Assembly: GCF_000014145.1 (NCBI RefSeq)
Contig: NC_008255.1
Span: forward strand, 3,612,001 to 3,676,000
Reading direction: 5' to 3'
DNA length: 64,000 nt
Origin: Cytophaga hutchinsonii ATCC 33406
Lineage (GTDB): Bacteria; Bacteroidota; Bacteroidia; Cytophagales; Cytophagaceae
Each line of letters starts with the position of its first letter. Within the stretch, counting starts at the first letter, position 1. Below, one piece after another: positions 45,701 through 53,335 of the stretch. Below the pieces are notes generated by a model that saw only the letters and a list, made by a program, of their open reading frames with translations, made no database searches and was not told the DNA's origin. Both the position numbers and the translations under genes were made by a program.

Positions 45701-46970
45701 TTTGTGATAAATTTACATCATCATAAACAACTCCCAGATCTGATCGGCTTGGACGATACATTGCTGATATTCCTTGCGCATTAGCTGAGTATATATCCTG
45801 TGTTAAATATGGAGATGGTAAATAAGGTGTGTTTTTTAAAATTTGCCCATCCTGGCTACGGTTAAAATCAACCAGAGAGGATTGGTACGGATCATTTTGC
45901 ATATATAAATAACCAAAAGCTGCTTTTGATACAGACCTTTCCGCAACATATTCTGTACTGAAATAACCTGTTGCACCAAAATATCCATCAAAGCCAACGA
46001 TATCCGGACCAAATAAAAAACTCAAGCTCACATTGCGCGTTTGCATAGGCATATTAATGCGCGGCACATAGGACGGAGATTCAAACCCATAGGAAGCTCC
46101 CAGTTTAGTTTTAGTTGCAGACCAGTTACTAGCCTGGTCCCAACTAAGTGTTCCAAGGTACGCCGGAAGTCCGTTTGCATCTTTTAAAACTTGAGCATAT
46201 ATATCTAATTCACCTTTTTCTCTGTGCCTTTTAGAAACTTCATACTGCAGATTTAAAGCAGAGAAACCTGCGTTTGAATTGTATCCGACACCGATACTCA
46301 TCTTTCTATCTGTCAGATCAGATTTTGTTGAAATAGATAAGCTTGGATTAAAACCCACGCCTTCCTGACTATTTAATGTAAGACCAAGATTTAAAGATGT
46401 TTCTTTTTCGTTATTTTTTGTTTTAGCAAATGAAAACGTAGGGTCAAGCGAATAACCAATTCCATTATAGCTATTATAAAAAACAGACATCCCAACACCT
46501 ACTTTCAAGTCAAAACCCCATATTTCTAATCCTGTTGCAGCGTGAGAATTACCTCCAACTCCGATTGTCCAATTAGGTCGCATGTACATCTCCCGCGTAA
46601 TTTTATCTCCGTTAAAATCATCCGGCAACCCACGCATTTCTCTATTTAAGGCACCAGGATTCAAATTCCAGCCTAAGCCTACCCATGAAGCTTCCTGATC
46701 CATGCTGATGCCCGAATTATATGCTAAGTTAAATGGATAGCCCCCATCAGGTCCAGGTAACTCAAACAATGGAATATTATAAGTAAAATCACCTGTAAAC
46801 ATGTTTACCATGTCTGTTGTGCTGGCAGGTTGAAACGATTGCACTTCAGGTTGTGAGGGTCCGCTTGTTAAAGCCATAGACAGCGTTGGAAAACAAACTT
46901 GAGAAATGATGTTTATCAGCATAAACAATGCTAAAACTCTCACTACAAAACTATTTCTCAGTACTTTCAT
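39783..46970 (-). CDS. Giant SpvB/TcaC-like secreted protein upstream of Rhs
   Basis: The 2395-residue protein has a signal peptide (about 8-32, LALFMLINIISQVCFPTLSM). Near residues 50-110 is the SpvB-like start seen in many Bacteroidota giants: MFTGDFTYNIPLFELPGPDG, then GWNLNPGALNREMRGLPDDF. The middle is a long beta-rich region without named domains. Residues about 2230-2330 look like a carbohydrate-binding jelly roll (VFEAWVKALSFPPNAGVRFY, SYFDDIRIYPAE). A final YD-like unit (LYYYDPSGNLYLTKKE) follows. It pairs with the Rhs protein as TcB/TcC-like partners may do; this is inference. Confidence 0.82.
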   Translation of the reverse strand: MKVLRNSFVVRVLALFMLINIISQVCFPTLSMALTSGPSQPEVQSFQPASTTDMVNMFTGDFTYNIPLFELPGPDGGYPFNLAYNSGISMDQEASWVGLGWNLNPGALNREMRGLPDDFNGDKITREMYMRPNWTIGVGGNSHAATGLEIWGFDLKVGVGMSVFYNSYNGIGYSLDPTFSFAKTKNNEKETSLNLGLTLNSQEGVGFNPSLSISTKSDLTDRKMSIGVGYNSNAGFSALNLQYEVSKRHREKGELDIYAQVLKDANGLPAYLGTLSWDQASNWSATKTKLGASYGFESPSYVPRINMPMQTRNVSLSFLFGPDIVGFDGYFGATGYFSTEYVAERSVSKAAFGYLYMQNDPYQSSLVDFNRSQDGQILKNTPYLPSPYLTQDIYSANAQGISAMYRPSRSDLGVVYDDVNLSQSFGGSTGAELGFGTAGLVTSVHLGFDLSVNYSGTVSGLWRNNNDWKLKTGFRETNPFNVNDKLYETAYFKVFGEPTSTSISQLDAIGGFEPYRVSLDDHAALAGLENDKGNQLGNTNLANYFLTNTQRKIRQASIVPFKNQDISLVPGGLTEFTIDYYTSIADEYYKSAPTSFASTRSSLNKDHIGGFVSTNPNGMKYVYALPAYNSKQVEHQFSLVKTDSEDKPVIAMNKNGDGTINHKADRTNFYKNRIVTPPYAHSYLLTAVLGADYIDADAIKGPSEGDLGYWVKFTYVKAHAQFKWRTPFSGANNMPNSNTTIVDDMGSYVYGEKEIWHLAKAETKSHVAVFKILPRNDAKGANDEAQNPTDATIASGNTSFKLDKITLYTRDEYNVAGNTGKPIVKVRFEYNYDLCGFVSNNQIGSDVSGLIPNSSLATVNKGKLTLKKVWFEYGNNTRGALSPYLFDYHERLITPPNNINLDENPNYLVQGMDRWGTYKPYDTNNKTEAINFLNKPYTKQFNENDPTRNVNNFRSVMDKQAAVWSLKSIKLPSGGKIDVTYEADDYGYVQNKVATQMFTIAGTNSKGNNGFDHSNLKVFFPLEKSMPAGATTAQIQAEIKKYIPDNNQVYFKVYSNFAKTGNSNEDLADYVSGYAEVDLTDIGISDNNTGYIKLKKSSFGGSNQYHPFALAAWLHIRTNAPYLLNIAGMRADPASEVGDKQQKLASLLSSLTSIKKIFSGFYGVCNSRGLGMKIDLSRSMIRLNTPDKIKIGGGHRVKQIVLSDSWSEMTTNAEKTNYYGQVYDYTMEENGQIISSGVASNEPQVGGEESVLRRTELVKQKVPGLTPNRLLVEFPINDAYYPGAAVGYRKVTVKSIASNYTGQEGNVYEIPGGILRSGAVSYDFYTAKEFPVIEKYTNTKSHEFNLPLPIPFIGRTDINKLTISQGFYIELNDMHGKVKMVSNYSIDRKGIINPIPESYTKYNYQATAYNGKTGDPVTPKSTDNENTSVDYYKLDNKVKVLLSDNGVTETDDRYLGQDVECFSDMRESETTAMDAGFNLNLEWVIVPIAGVVTPTSMPRASLSYSRCRTTVTNKIVNKFGIITSIENYNNGSKMTVSHKWFDAYTGQPLLTTINNHFDDPVYSYTLPAHLVNEYKRIGGKYNSQQFAAKVSITGSGTNLDYTLNALTSLPAGSNVLQKGDKVFITEYDSETNDPYFSRQLSKVVAVITSTTTNLTGKLTAQSNFNAVGGHVYRLEMYDPVYDNNYDQTVFSVSSLQDPTINRIDKNCTVNYIYPYNDPICEYKNMPEQCFVNVMENINSYLQTTAYTNRSAFAMNDPNKLICNNTYSGSTATMTYLPSGGFKILNTRTQVGEGQYQNVPIDAYFYNANGTAVDFDQVASITEFFIDLNFNGFPPTFPQLPGVPINETQTGSQEPLADLNKFYYSAYKAKILLKNGSTIYAYILFHRFAVYVNGVRSNDAYLKVYTKTVPVCRDSIKLATGTLNLNYKSLNKVLNVSASTLTEFKPIDNNSLVNKNLSLTAISSFDLLVAYLNGSAGTFQTKESWAYLDDRSQTTTVATRTDGTFDDVPFFKFNSPLSKGCPARWKRVVTFTDYIATGMPVEEEDALANKSAVLFGYSNSLVTAMASNASVYEIGFESFEDYPGTTAILMDNYIGKNNLNFYTAVTNRTMDAFANYTVLSANKNMLILNKRYNTDLEIISADIDGQEITTGATLSGRYAVSGIQAYPGDASKTIIILNTTILDNVGPWMGNGKFKLKQSSRGLKTADILSNLPPYINSTVSHTGKSSLAVTVGAVFEQRRLLVTPGKKMVFEAWVKALSFPPNAGVRFYDKTGTLVTANNINFGLSTITVEGWTKIYGEFVVPVGTESLGIYLFGGAGQSGPGTSYFDDIRIYPAESNMVSYVYDRSNYKLRATLDNNNFATLYYYDPSGNLYLTKKETERGIVTMQESQSQIKSK

Positions 46971-47008
46971 AAAATATATTTATTAATGCGTATTTTTTTT
47001 CTAACAGA

Positions 47009-47620
47009 TTATAATTTCATTTTAGTCTGTTGAACAAATATGTCTTTGTCAAAATAAAATTTAACTAATCCAGAGGTTAAATATTTAGAATGTATGATCA
47101 ATTGTAAATCGTTGTCTTTCATTTCACTTGTCTTATCAAATGCCATTAAAAAAACTTTCGCATTATTAATTGTATACATTCTTTCAAAGTGAAACAATAC
47201 GGGAGAATATTGCTTGTCATCTTTATCAGCAATTTTCAAATGTATATCCTGTTGGAAATTATATTGAAAATAATATAATGCAGCCTCTTCAATATCTTTA
47301 GAATTAGTATGTTGTGAAACAGGATCTTTTCCGCTGGTAGTTTTCAAAACAATTGTAAAATAAATTAGTGAGTCATATTGGGTTCTCAGACTATCTAATA
47401 GTTTATCACTAACAACTTCATCTAGTTCACCTGTTTTACATAGAATATAATCAGCTGGTTTGTATTGCACTTCATATACAAGTTCACCAATTTGTTCTAT
47501 TTTATGCAAGCCATTATCGGGATCCTCTACCCAATAAATATAGTCTGACGGACTTAATTCTTTGACTGAGCAGGCGGTCAAAAGAACATAGATTATTATT
47601 ACCTGTAAGAGTGTTTTCAA
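47009..47620 (-). CDS. Lipoprotein of the Rhs locus, unknown function
   Basis: The 203-residue protein has a lipoprotein signal MKTLLQVIIIYVLLTAC with Cys17. The mature part contains DYIYWVEDPDNGLHKIEQIG and a later beta-rich domain (HLKIADKDDKQYSPVLFHFE). No family is recognised. It overlaps the OmpH-like gene by 4 bp and precedes the SpvB-like giant by 38 bp, so it is likely part of the same assembly or surface module. Confidence 0.72.
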   Translation of the reverse strand: MKTLLQVIIIYVLLTACSVKELSPSDYIYWVEDPDNGLHKIEQIGELVYEVQYKPADYILCKTGELDEVVSDKLLDSLRTQYDSLIYFTIVLKTTSGKDPVSQHTNSKDIEEAALYYFQYNFQQDIHLKIADKDDKQYSPVLFHFERMYTINNAKVFLMAFDKTSEMKDNDLQLIIHSKYLTSGLVKFYFDKDIFVQQTKMKL

Positions 47621-48150
47621 TGTTTGCCTTCGAATCTAGTATTGATGTACTCGACAACAGGTTTTGTTATATTATAACTTGTGTCTGCAAACATTAAATT
47701 ACCAGTGCCATTTGCACCTAATATATATACAATCTTATTTTCAGTCCCGTAATCTTTAATGTATTGATTAATCTGAATCCACAATGCCTGTTGTGATTGT
47801 TGAAATTCGTCTTCATTTTTTTCCTGGTATTCTTTCATCAACCGAGTGTAAGCATTCCGTTTTGCTAAAAAAGCAACTTTTTGTTCTTCATTCAAGCTAG
47901 AAATATTTATTCCGGACTCTCTTACCTGAATTTCCGCCAACATAGAATCCATAACTCGTTTCTGGATCTCTTGTCTTTTTATTAAGTTATTTTTAATAAG
48001 CTTTGTGCCATTGTATTCGTTAAAAACTTTATCTGTTTCAACAAAATAAATATCTTTATCGTGTACAGGTTTTCTAACAATCAAATAAATAATTATAGAA
48101 ATTAAAATAGCAACTAAGAGCCCGGTAAAAAACAAAACATTTTTTTTCAT
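47617..48150 (-). CDS. OmpH/Skp-like periplasmic protein
   Basis: The 177-residue protein has a membrane anchor (about 5-25, VLFFTGLLVAILISIIIYLI). A Skp-like layout follows: IYFVETDKVFNEYNGTKLIK, a helical arm of charged heptads (QKRVMDSMLAEIQVRESG, LMKEYQEKNEDEFQQSQQAL), and a terminal strand (KIVYILGANGTGNLMFADTS) typical of OmpH. Skp-like proteins hold unfolded outer-membrane proteins. Here it may chaperone the large secreted proteins of this locus, inferred from context. Confidence 0.8.
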   Translation of the reverse strand: MKKNVLFFTGLLVAILISIIIYLIVRKPVHDKDIYFVETDKVFNEYNGTKLIKNNLIKRQEIQKRVMDSMLAEIQVRESGINISSLNEEQKVAFLAKRNAYTRLMKEYQEKNEDEFQQSQQALWIQINQYIKDYGTENKIVYILGANGTGNLMFADTSYNITKPVVEYINTRFEGKH

Positions 48151-48184
48151 TATTCAGTAATTGATAATTTAGAGTGTAAATAAA

Positions 48185-48733
48185 TTATACTTGGAATTTA
48201 AAACGCAAAAATCTTTTTTCACCTTTTTCATTCGTAATTTCCATAATGTAATATTGATTTTGAGAAAAGTCATATCCGACTAAATCTAAAACCAAATAAT
48301 TGTTCCCATAATTCTTAGTTAAACCACCTGGAGTCGCCATCTGCTGGTATGAGGCATTATAAATAACAAATGAAACTAACGTATTTACTGCAACAGCATT
48401 TTTTTCTTCATATTTAAATGCCAATTTAGAGTTGAACGTGTATGCATAACTATCATCTAATTCTTCTTTCAGTTCAGCATAATAAACCGGGCGGGGAACA
48501 TTTATATATCCTAAAAAAAATTTCCCTGTTGTATTGCCGGTTTGAGTAACTTCAAAGCCTGGTTTAAAAATTATTTCAAGATCAGATCTATAAACCACTG
48601 TTTGATTGGGTGTATTTAAATTCATAAGCACTAGCGGCGCATTAAGCGTACCGCTTTGTTGAACAATATTTGGCTGAGCAAACAAATCAACTCGCAATGT
48701 TATAAATAGAACAATCAATATATTTTTTAGCAT
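48185..48733 (-). CDS. Secreted protein with an IFKPGFEV segment, unknown function
   Basis: The 182-residue protein has a signal peptide (about 1-19, ending VDLFAQ). Residues about 52-65 read LEIIFKPGFEVTQTGN, like the strand-turn units common in Bacteroidota surface proteins. A beta-rich domain with the ending YYIMEITNEKGEKRFLRFKF follows. It lies 4 bp after a tail-fibre-like gene and 34 bp before the OmpH-like gene. No specific family is recognised. Confidence 0.7.
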   Translation of the reverse strand: MLKNILIVLFITLRVDLFAQPNIVQQSGTLNAPLVLMNLNTPNQTVVYRSDLEIIFKPGFEVTQTGNTTGKFFLGYINVPRPVYYAELKEELDDSYAYTFNSKLAFKYEEKNAVAVNTLVSFVIYNASYQQMATPGGLTKNYGNNYLVLDLVGYDFSQNQYYIMEITNEKGEKRFLRFKFQV

Positions 48734-48737
48734 ACAA

Positions 48738-49826
48738 TCATTTTATTTTATTACCCGTTAGCAATTGCATCTGCTGTATAAGTAATTCATTTTGTTTTTT
48801 TAACAATTCAATCTGCTCTGCCTGAATTACTGTGGCTTTATTCTGCTCAATCACGTAAAGTGTTAACTCTTCTACTTTCTTTAGCAATAAGCCATTCATT
48901 TCTCCTGCCATGATACCATTCTCTTTAACTTCTGCTTCGCTTGGAATATCAGGTAAATGATTATTTTCATTGATAAACAATTCCAGAGAATCCAATGACA
49001 TTAATTTATAATCAGGCTTTAAAACATGATCATACCAGGTTGATCCTGTTTTCAATTTAATTTTTAGTTCTTCACACAAAATTTTTCCGCGTACCAACAA
49101 ATTGTAACCTGCGGGAATTGTACCCAAAGATGTTATGCTTGATTTTTCAAAACCAATACCGACAAAATTATTTGTATTCGTTGTTCCTGTAAGATCATTA
49201 AGACTTTTAGGATTTAAGAGCAACGGTCCAGAAGACGCCTGAATCCAGGAATAATCTGTTGAAGTATTTGCTGTTGTCGTTCCAATTACACCCATAGTAA
49301 GGCCGCTTTTGCTCATATCAGGTGCAACATTGGAATTTGTTATTTGAAAATTTCCTCCTTGAATATGCAATAATGATGATGGAGCTGTAATTCCCATGCC
49401 AATGAATCCATTATTCGAAATTCGCATCTTTTCAGAAGAACCTCCAAATAAAATAGAACCACTTGCACCATTTCTGATAATAAAATCATTTACACTAGAA
49501 GTAGAAAAATAATTAGCAGCAGTACTTACTAAACCAATGGTTGCTCTATCTGCTGCTAACTCAGAGGGATCTGTACCAAAATTAAATTTAATTCCTGGAC
49601 TTGGCCCTGAAATTGCCAATTGTGAATTAGCTGTTGAATTATAGATATGTAATTTAGAAGCACTGGTTGTTGACATACCAATTGTGGTATTTCCCTGCAT
49701 ATTAGTAGAGCCAGTACGCCATGTAACATCACTAGCTCCGGGGCCTCCTAACCAAATTTGAGAAAACACATTAGATACCTGCAAAAATGCCAGTACTATT
49801 ATAATTGCTTTAACACACTTTTTCAT
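48738..49826 (-). CDS. Tail-fibre-like surface protein (paralogue 2)
   Basis: The 362-residue protein has a signal peptide (about 1-22) and Gly/Ser/Asn-rich repeats recording test-like elements (NNGFIGMGITAPSSLLHIQG), as in phage tail fibres and Bacteroidota fibre proteins. The C-terminal domain (about 255-335) has YDHVLKPDYKLMSLDSLELF and IMAGEMNGLLLKKVEELTLY, followed by a coiled coil that may trimerise. It closely resembles the next gene upstream, 28 bp away, so the pair is a tandem duplication. Confidence 0.8.
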   Translation of the reverse strand: MKKCVKAIIIVLAFLQVSNVFSQIWLGGPGASDVTWRTGSTNMQGNTTIGMSTTSASKLHIYNSTANSQLAISGPSPGIKFNFGTDPSELAADRATIGLVSTAANYFSTSSVNDFIIRNGASGSILFGGSSEKMRISNNGFIGMGITAPSSLLHIQGGNFQITNSNVAPDMSKSGLTMGVIGTTTANTSTDYSWIQASSGPLLLNPKSLNDLTGTTNTNNFVGIGFEKSSITSLGTIPAGYNLLVRGKILCEELKIKLKTGSTWYDHVLKPDYKLMSLDSLELFINENNHLPDIPSEAEVKENGIMAGEMNGLLLKKVEELTLYVIEQNKATVIQAEQIELLKKQNELLIQQMQLLTGNKIK

Positions 49827-49854
49827 CTAAACTTACTTTATAAAATAATGAAAC

Positions 49855-51309
49855 TTATTTCTGCATCAGTAATTTCATCTGCTGTATCAGTAATTCATTT
49901 TGTTCTTTCAAAAATTTTATCTGCTCTGCCTGATCAGCGATAGCTTTTGCCTGCATTTGGTTTTGAATATTTTGAGTTGATATATTTTTATTTTGTTCAA
50001 TCATATACAGCGTTAACTCTTCTACTTTTTTCAGTAACAGCCCATTCATTTCTCCGGCCATGATGCCGTTTTCCCTTACTTCTGCCTCACTCGGAATATC
50101 CGGCAAATGGCTATTCTCAGTGATAAATGATTCCAGCGAATCAAGTGTCATTAATTTATATTCCGGTTTTAAAACATGGTCATACCAAGTAGAACCGGAG
50201 TTCAGTTTAATTTTTAATTCTTCGCATAATATTTTACCTCCAACCAATAGGTTATATCCATTTCCTACTGTGCCAACAATTGCACTTTTAGGTAAGCCTA
50301 TAGCTACATAATTATTTGTTTGTGTACCTGATAATGTATTTCCTGATAATGGATTTAATATAATCGGACCATTAGAAGATTGGATCCAGGAATAATCTGT
50401 TGCAGCTTTAGTAGTATTCCCATTAAAGCCCATTGTTAAGCCATATTTAGTAACGTCCGTTAACAAAGCCGGGGCTCCAGAATTATTAATTTGAATATTA
50501 CCTCCTTGCACGTGTAGTTTAGAATTTGCCGTTAGGTAATTACCAGAAGGGAAAAAATTACCAATACCAACATTTCCTGCACTTGATGACTGTAGATACA
50601 GTACTCCACTTGTTGCTGTAGAATTTCCATAGTTCCAGCCCCAGCTATCGATATTTGTTCTAGCATCTGTAGCTGATGTTGCAGAACCAACAACATTTAA
50701 TTTTGACACAAAATTTGAAGTTGTTGAAGATTCAAATGATGCAATTGCACCTGCATCGTTTGATTTTACATGCAAATAAGCCGTGGGATTAATACCAATC
50801 CCTACGCGACCCAAAGCTGTAATTCTCATTTTTTCTGTCGCATTAGCTCCATAAGTAGTTGCAAACAAAATATCAGCATTTATAAAAAGATTTCTCATAA
50901 CAAAGTCACCTTCATTAGAAGGTGTTATGTATTGATTTGCAGCACTATTTAATCCAATACTTGCATTGTCTACATTGGGGTAAGTTTCTGGATATAAATT
51001 AAATTTTATACCAGGGCCCATGCCTGCTAACGTTAAATGAGAATTTGAATTTAAACCGTTATATAAATACAATGCAGATGCACTTGTACTAGCATTCGCA
51101 CCAATTGCTGTTTTGCCAGCACGCCATGTAAAAACATTTGGACCTGTTCCCGCCGCTATAGACCAAGTTTGAGAAGCAGCATCTTGTGTATAAGCTAGCA
51201 TCAATCCTATAAATAATACATAGCTTATCTTATCAATGTTTTTAATTATCAATTTTGTATTGAATGCACTTTTAAGAAAACAATCAAAATATAACAGGCT
51301 TTTTTTCAT
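49855..51309 (-). CDS. Tail-fibre-like surface protein (paralogue 1)
   Basis: The 484-residue protein has a hydrophobic N-terminal segment (about 28-47, ISYVLFIGLMLAYTQDAASQ). The body has fibre-type repeats (LGRVGIGINPTAYLHVKSND) and the same C-terminal domain as its neighbour: YDHVLKPEYKLMTLDSLESF, IMAGEMNGLLLKKVEELTLY, then a longer coiled coil. It is the first gene of the Rhs locus. A likely promoter (TTG-N20-TAGTTTG) lies 66-95 bp upstream. Confidence 0.8.
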   Translation of the reverse strand: MKKSLLYFDCFLKSAFNTKLIIKNIDKISYVLFIGLMLAYTQDAASQTWSIAAGTGPNVFTWRAGKTAIGANASTSASALYLYNGLNSNSHLTLAGMGPGIKFNLYPETYPNVDNASIGLNSAANQYITPSNEGDFVMRNLFINADILFATTYGANATEKMRITALGRVGIGINPTAYLHVKSNDAGAIASFESSTTSNFVSKLNVVGSATSATDARTNIDSWGWNYGNSTATSGVLYLQSSSAGNVGIGNFFPSGNYLTANSKLHVQGGNIQINNSGAPALLTDVTKYGLTMGFNGNTTKAATDYSWIQSSNGPIILNPLSGNTLSGTQTNNYVAIGLPKSAIVGTVGNGYNLLVGGKILCEELKIKLNSGSTWYDHVLKPEYKLMTLDSLESFITENSHLPDIPSEAEVRENGIMAGEMNGLLLKKVEELTLYMIEQNKNISTQNIQNQMQAKAIADQAEQIKFLKEQNELLIQQMKLLMQK

Positions 51310-51653
51310 AGAATGAGTGACTAAAACTGAATATTCGAACTTAGGATAAAAGGAATTTCAATCTTTTGAACACACAAACTAGATAAAAAAAAACTTTCTT
51401 TCAATTACAGGATTATAATTTTAAAATATAATTTTAAAAAAGATCTGGTTTATTTTAATAAGCAATTAACATATAGCACATTACATTTATTAAAAAAATA
51501 TTTATTTTTATGCTTTAAGTGATTGGAATTTAAATAAATTTAATTTTTTATATAGTTTCTAAAAATAATAATATACAAAAAAGCATATTATCTCCAGACT
51601 TGAAAATCAAAAAATAATTATATTCATTAATTCAATATTATGACTTATTCAAG
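51310..51653. other. 344-bp AT-rich intergenic region
   Basis: No gene is seen. It contains the possible promoter at 51375-51404 and a tandem ATAATTTTAAAAT-type repeat near 51414-51437. Nothing else stands out. Confidence 0.5.
51375..51404 (-). promoter_or_regulatory. Possible promoter of the tail-fibre/Rhs operon
   Basis: On the minus strand TTG (51404-51402) is followed by 20 bases and TAGTTTG (51381-51375). The -7 element has one spacer base fewer than the consensus TAnnTTTG. It lies about 66 bp upstream of the first gene. Confidence 0.35.
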
Positions 51654-52616
51654 TTACACCTTCCTACCCCTAACCGTCGGCGCTTCCAGCTTTCCATGAT
51701 ACGTTACCCACGAGGCATCCACATCAGCCATCCCGAATTCTTTCACCCACTTAGCCACTGTTGAAAGGCGCTGCGGCTGATCGTATTCCGGACTGAACAT
51801 ATCAAACGTATCCAGTATGATCCACTCTTTTAACTGCTCAGGCGTCATACCTTTAGGCAAGGTACGTTCAATCTCACAGATCGGTACAAAGCGGTTAAAT
51901 ACGCCCAAGCCAATGCGCCTGTTGAATGTGTAAATGGAAATTAAAAAATCAATGTTGTTACGGATGAGCGACATTAATCTGTGGTGATTAACTCTTTTTA
52001 AGATCGGGCGAAGCAGGTATTTCCCGTGTACTTTGGTAAATACATTCCGGATCGGATAAAAATCAATGACTAATTCTCCGCCTGGTTTCACCATCTCCAC
52101 CAGCGCTTTTACCGATGCTTTAAAATCGGGGGTATGCTGTAATACTCCCAAACATATAACACGATCAAAAGATGCCTGTTTGAATGGCAATTCGTAAATG
52201 CTTGCCTGAAATAATTTAAAGCGTTCATGCGGTCCGTTATTTCTATAGTTTGCTTCAACGGCTTCCGAATAATCAACCGAATAAAGCGTTGCTTTTGTAT
52301 GATCCAGCATAATCTGACTGAACCTGCCGGCTCCGCTTCCCACTTCTAAAATTGTTTCTCCTTCCAAACCATTCTTTTGCCAGTTTGTTTGTGCAAATAA
52401 TCGTTCTTCTGAAACGGTGTTCCCTGAAAATTTATCTATTTGTGTTTTTTGAAAGGTATTCCATTCGAGGCCAAAATTGGATGTGTAATTATCGCTTGCC
52501 GCTACTCTATATGCTCCGTTTATTAAAGGATATACAACTATTCCATTTTCATTTCTTAACCCCTCAGGTGATTCTTCCAGACGCTGTTTTGAAATGGGAT
52601 CAATTAATTCAATCAT
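51654..52616 (-). CDS. SAM-dependent class I methyltransferase
   Basis: The 320-residue protein starts with a Trm112-like segment (MIELIDPISKQRLEESPEGL). The Rossmann methyltransferase motif I is at residues 89-98 (ILEVGSGAGRF). Motif II (LYSVDYSEAVEANY) and the acidic motif region RVICLGVLQHTPDFKASVKA are also clear. The substrate is unknown; such proteins often modify surface polysaccharides or quinones. It follows the response-regulator gene by 18 bp. Confidence 0.88.
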   Translation of the reverse strand: MIELIDPISKQRLEESPEGLRNENGIVVYPLINGAYRVAASDNYTSNFGLEWNTFQKTQIDKFSGNTVSEERLFAQTNWQKNGLEGETILEVGSGAGRFSQIMLDHTKATLYSVDYSEAVEANYRNNGPHERFKLFQASIYELPFKQASFDRVICLGVLQHTPDFKASVKALVEMVKPGGELVIDFYPIRNVFTKVHGKYLLRPILKRVNHHRLMSLIRNNIDFLISIYTFNRRIGLGVFNRFVPICEIERTLPKGMTPEQLKEWIILDTFDMFSPEYDQPQRLSTVAKWVKEFGMADVDASWVTYHGKLEAPTVRGRKV

Positions 52617-52634
52617 TTATCGGGTATCTCCGCT

Positions 52635-53036
52635 TCAATTTAAATTATTCAACAATTCTTTAATGTGTGTGTCTTTAATAGGCTTCACAATATAGTCTTT
52701 TATCATGTTATAGGTTTTCGACTTAATTAAATCTTTATCATCGATTGAAGAGCTCACCATATAAATCTGCGGTGTTTTTTTCATTTCTCCTTCCAGCTTA
52801 ATTAATTCGGCCAAAAAATCCCAGCCATCCATTATAGGCATATTGATGTCTAAAAATATTAAATCAGGAGAAGGCTTATTACCTGAAATTGCCTCTTTAA
52901 TTGAACTTAATGCATCTTCCCCATTCAAAAAAAAGAATAGATTATCATTTCTTTCAAGACGTTCAAAGGATTTCCGGGTAATGAACTGAAAAATTTCATC
53001 ATCATCGATGATGTAAATAGTCGCTTTATCTGCCAT
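52635..53036 (-). CDS. Single-domain response regulator (CheY-like)
   Basis: The 133-residue receiver domain has the acidic pocket Asp11-Asp13 (IIDDDE), phosphoacceptor Asp63 (LIFLDINMPIMDG), the Ser/Thr position in MVSSSID, and the conserved Lys in YIVKPIK. There is no output domain. It lies 299 bp from a PAS-type histidine kinase encoded on the same strand, its probable partner. Confidence 0.93.
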   Translation of the reverse strand: MADKATIYIIDDDEIFQFITRKSFERLERNDNLFFFLNGEDALSSIKEAISGNKPSPDLIFLDINMPIMDGWDFLAELIKLEGEMKKTPQIYMVSSSIDDKDLIKSKTYNMIKDYIVKPIKDTHIKELLNNLN

Positions 53037-53335
53037 ACGTATTAAACAAATCTTGTGAATATAATAATTTTTTTAATGGATTATTTATTCCCGGTGTAAA
53101 GTACTTCAATTTATATTGCAAAAATTCAATAAAAATGAATGTTAAATATATATTAAAAAGGATTTTCATTTACATAAACAACTTCAATCGCTACAGACAC
53201 AACCAATATACAGGCAATCACGCAAAAAGCCGGCAATTTCATATTAAATTATGGTATAGCGTTTACTAGTAACTATCTAAAATGCCTTAAGTACTAAACG
53301 ACATTTGTATGTAAATGTTCCGGTATTATAGAAAA
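53037..53335. other. 299-bp intergenic region between kinase and response-regulator genes
   Basis: The stretch is AT-rich. A possible 29-residue hydrophobic peptide ORF lies at 53153-53242 (minus). No clear promoter or terminator is visible. Confidence 0.4.
53153..53242 (-). CDS. Possible 29-residue hydrophobic peptide
   Basis: The ORF begins MKLPAFCVIACILVVSVAIE and ends VVYVNENPF. It has a Lys followed by one hydrophobic helix, like small membrane proteins or signal-peptide-only ORFs. The ribosome-binding site is weak (TAATTTAAT). It may be chance; listed because of its composition and position next to a two-component pair. Confidence 0.2.
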   Translation of the reverse strand: MKLPAFCVIACILVVSVAIEVVYVNENPF

